The notes beneath the pieces were generated by a model that did no database searches, had not been told where the DNA came from, and saw nothing but the letters and a program-made list of their open reading frames with translations. A stretch of DNA of 64,000 nt. Origin: Clostridium rhizosphaerae (GTDB lineage: Bacteria > Bacillota > Clostridia > Clostridiales > Clostridiaceae). Position 1 is the stretch's first letter. Every line of letters begins with the position of its first letter. A program made the translations under genes and the position numbers. Positions 62,162 through 64,000 of this stretch are shown here, one piece after another. Location: positions 62,001-126,000 of the forward strand of contig NZ_JAESWC010000007.1 of NCBI RefSeq assembly GCF_016765585.1. The letters run 5' to 3'.

Positions 62162-63670
62162 TTATGCTTTTGAGCCTACCATCATTCTTCCTAATATTTC
62201 TCTTGTGGCCTTGTCAGCTTCTATAGTTCCACTTATGCTTCCGTGGCACATAACCATAATCCTATCGCAAAGCTGAGTTAAAACATCCAAATCTTCCCCT
62301 ATAAACAGTACTGCAGTACCGCTCTTTTTAGCTTCATTAACGAGGTTGTAAACTGTAAAACAAGTATTTATGTCAAGTCCTCTTACAGGATAAGCCATTA
62401 CAAGAAGTCTTGGTTTAAGACTAAGCTCTCTTCCAAGTAAAATCTTTTGTATATTCCCTCCAGACAGATACTTTATAGGATAGGATATACTAGGTGTTTT
62501 TATTTCAAGAGATTTTTTTAACTCCTTAGCCTTCTCAATTAATGGCTTTCTATCTATAATCATACCCTTTTGAAGATGATAAGACTTTAGCAGAAGATTG
62601 TCCACCATATCCATGGAGCCTACAAGTCCCATGCCTAATCTATCCTCCGGAATAAAGCTCATGCTTATTCCTCTTTTAATAAATTCTCTTGGATTCTTCC
62701 CCTCAATATTTTCTCCTAAAAACACTATCTCCCCAGCTTTTGTGCTTATTACTCCTGCAATGGCCTCACATAATTCCTTTTGTCCTGAACCAGCAATACC
62801 TGCTACCCCTAATATCTCTCCTTCATTAATATTGAAGGAAATATTTTTTACAGCTTCAGAGCCCTCTTCATTTAGAACTGTGAGATTCTTAATTTGAAGT
62901 AATTCTTTTCCTATTTCGGATTCTACCTTTTCAATAGTTAAGTCTACCGCTCTGCCTACCATAAGCTCTATTAGTTCATCCTGATTTGACTCTTCTACTT
63001 TTAAGGTCTTGATCGTTTCACCCTTTCTTAAGATGGTTACTTTATCACATATCTCTATAACTTCATCCATCTTATGTGAAATGAAAATTACTGCGCAGCC
63101 TTGTTCTTTCATTCTTCTCATTATTTTAAAGAGCCTTTTTGTTTCCTGTGGAGTAAACACAGTAGTAGGTTCATCCATTATTAATATTTTTGCTCCTCTA
63201 TATAGAACCTTTAATATCTCTAGATTTTGTTTTTCACCTACTGACATGTCGCAAACATATTTATTTAAATCCAAATCCAGGCCATATTTTTCGCATATTG
63301 CTTTTATCTCTTCTTCAAATTTCTTTCCCTTTTTAAAAATTCCATTTTTTTGACCGAGTATTATGTTTTCTCTGGCTATCATAGCATCTACTAGTTTGAA
63401 ATGCTGATATATAGTTCCTACACCATATTTAATTGAATCCTTAGGTGATGCAAACTTAACTTCTTTGTCCTCATATCTTATTATTCCGCTGTCAGGAGTA
63501 TAAATCCCAGATATAATATTAATAATTGTACTTTTCCCTGCGCCATTCTCACCAAGCAAAGCATGAATTTCACCTGAGTATATAGATAAATTTACATTTT
63601 TGCTCGCGGCTACCTTTCCAAAGACCTTATTTATATTTTCTAATTTCATTAAAGGAATTTTCTTATCCAT
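62162..63670 (-). CDS. nucleoside ABC transporter ATP-binding protein (NupO/YufO type)
   Basis: 502 residues with two fused ABC domains, as in ribose/nucleoside importers. The first Walker A is GENGAGKST, the first signature MSVGEKQN, and Walker B ILIMDEPTTVF. The second domain has the usual degenerate GIAGSGQKE Walker A and LSGGNIQK signature. FIPEDRLGMGLV is typical of the BMP-associated group. GGAGG precedes the ATG. A hairpin (63706-63779) and terminator-like stem (63785-63829) separate it from the lipoprotein gene. Confidence 0.92.
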   Translation of the reverse strand: MDKKIPLMKLENINKVFGKVAASKNVNLSIYSGEIHALLGENGAGKSTIINIISGIYTPDSGIIRYEDKEVKFASPKDSIKYGVGTIYQHFKLVDAMIARENIILGQKNGIFKKGKKFEEEIKAICEKYGLDLDLNKYVCDMSVGEKQNLEILKVLYRGAKILIMDEPTTVFTPQETKRLFKIMRRMKEQGCAVIFISHKMDEVIEICDKVTILRKGETIKTLKVEESNQDELIELMVGRAVDLTIEKVESEIGKELLQIKNLTVLNEEGSEAVKNISFNINEGEILGVAGIAGSGQKELCEAIAGVISTKAGEIVFLGENIEGKNPREFIKRGISMSFIPEDRLGMGLVGSMDMVDNLLLKSYHLQKGMIIDRKPLIEKAKELKKSLEIKTPSISYPIKYLSGGNIQKILLGRELSLKPRLLVMAYPVRGLDINTCFTVYNLVNEAKKSGTAVLFIGEDLDVLTQLCDRIMVMCHGSISGTIEADKATREILGRMMVGSKA

Positions 63671-63705
63671 TTTTCCTCCAAAATATAAGCTATATAGATT
63701 TTAAA

Positions 63706-63779
63706 GTAAATCTGCTATTTGAGCTTCTCAAAAACCTATAAAAACATTAGGATTTTTGCTCGCTCAAATAGCGATTTAC
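63706..63779 (-). promoter_or_regulatory. long leader hairpin before the nucleoside ATPase gene
   Basis: GTAAATC and GCTATTTGAGC on the minus-strand RNA pair with GCTCAAATAGC and GATTTAC, with an inner CAAAAA/TTTTTG stem. The ribosome binding site of the ATPase gene follows. GAGCGAG and a CCTAATG loop word recall the two-hairpin repeats, but the topology differs. Confidence 0.6.
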
Positions 63780-63784
63780 TAATT

Positions 63785-63829
63785 AAAACTATATGGAACT
63801 GAAGCCTTACGCCTCAGTCCCATAGTTTT
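63785..63829 (-). terminator. partial terminator between the BMP lipoprotein and ATPase genes
   Basis: AAAACTATATGGAACTGA and GCC pair with GGC and TCAGTCCCATAGTTTT around a TTAC loop, followed only by a short T-run. It would let lipoprotein mRNA exceed transporter mRNA. Confidence 0.6.
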
Positions 63830-63845
63830 ATCTTTAGAATAACAA

Positions 63846-64000
63846 TTAATTAGCTGGTATAGTTCCATCTACACCTTCTACAAACCAATTCATATTCCAT
63901 ATTTCGTCATCAGACATTGCCTTACCACTTTCAACCTTAACATTTCCCTTTTGGTCTTTAAGAGGTCCAACAAATATTTTGTTCTTTCCAGATTTTATAT
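63846..64000 (-). CDS. BMP-family nucleoside-binding lipoprotein, C-terminal part
   Basis: Only the last 51 codons lie in the window: IKSGKNKIFVGPLKDQKGNVK, ESGKAMSDDEIWNMNWFVEGVDG and TIPAN before the TAA. FxGPLKDxxG and a DxxIxNMxWFVEGV ending are typical of BMP/Med-type substrate-binding lipoproteins. It is first in the transporter operon and should bind nucleosides outside the cell for the downstream ATPase and permeases. The rest lies beyond the right edge. Confidence 0.85.
   Translation of the reverse strand, partial: IKSGKNKIFVGPLKDQKGNVKVESGKAMSDDEIWNMNWFVEGVDGTIPAN

Overview
This looks like a chromosomal segment of a low-GC, spore-forming Firmicute, most likely a Clostridium sensu lato species. 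The grounds are AT-rich intergenic DNA, strong GGAGG-type ribosome binding sites, frequent TTG and GTG starts, clostridial protein families, an AgrBDCA peptide-signalling locus and a probable selenocysteine codon. No species can be named from sequence alone. I see no tRNA, rRNA, insertion sequence, prophage or CRISPR array.

Layout. 88-6542 (minus): lipoprotein, propeller-like membrane protein, orphan OppC-type permease, UMF1-type MFS transporter and an Uup-type ABC-F ATPase. 6719-11453 (plus): phosphoesterase, APC amino-acid permease, and an ABC-F factor behind a ~490-nt leader with an upstream ORF and an internal terminator. 11492-15731 (minus): NlpC/P60-like protein, FAD oxidoreductase, lipase and AI-2E-family protein. 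15815-25420 (minus) with a divergent AraC regulator: an alpha-1,6-glucan (dextran/isomaltooligosaccharide) locus with two GH66 enzymes, a GH13 alpha-glucosidase, a GH15-like protein and a sugar ABC importer. 26506-33230: RDD, SpoIIM-like, DUF58, MoxR, DUF4350 and DUF4129 genes. 33356-42542: TrhO, WG-repeat, LysM and MORN-repeat proteins and a MacB-like efflux set. 42765-48744: aspartate 4-decarboxylase, an inverted repeat pair, an MFS transporter, a HesB-like protein and HelD.

48778-55813 is the signalling region. agrD (52273-52416) is a 47-codon gene that is easily missed. It is separated from agrB by agrC and agrA on the other strand, and a CPBP membrane protease overlaps the 3' end of agrB. 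Paired 9-bp direct repeats (TTTCACGAC type), spaced like LytTR-regulator sites, lie upstream of agrD and upstream of a small membrane-protein gene at 48994-49320. This suggests a self-contained autoinducing circuit with at least one target.

56092-64000: cationic amino-acid permease; a HesB-like gene with an in-frame TGA at the conserved Cys position (probable selenoprotein); leucyl aminopeptidase; a frameshifted DUF3006 gene; and a BMP/Nup-type nucleoside ABC importer cut by the window edge.

The most unusual observation is a ~65-nt RNA-like element present five times: once before the ABC-F gene, three times in tandem before the DUF3006 gene, and once between the two nucleoside permease genes. 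Each copy has two abutting hairpins. The first has a UAAAU loop. The second carries tandem G.A pairs, two base pairs and a GGNA tetraloop. Several stem positions change in a compensatory way between copies, which points to selection on RNA structure. I do not recognise it as a named RNA class.
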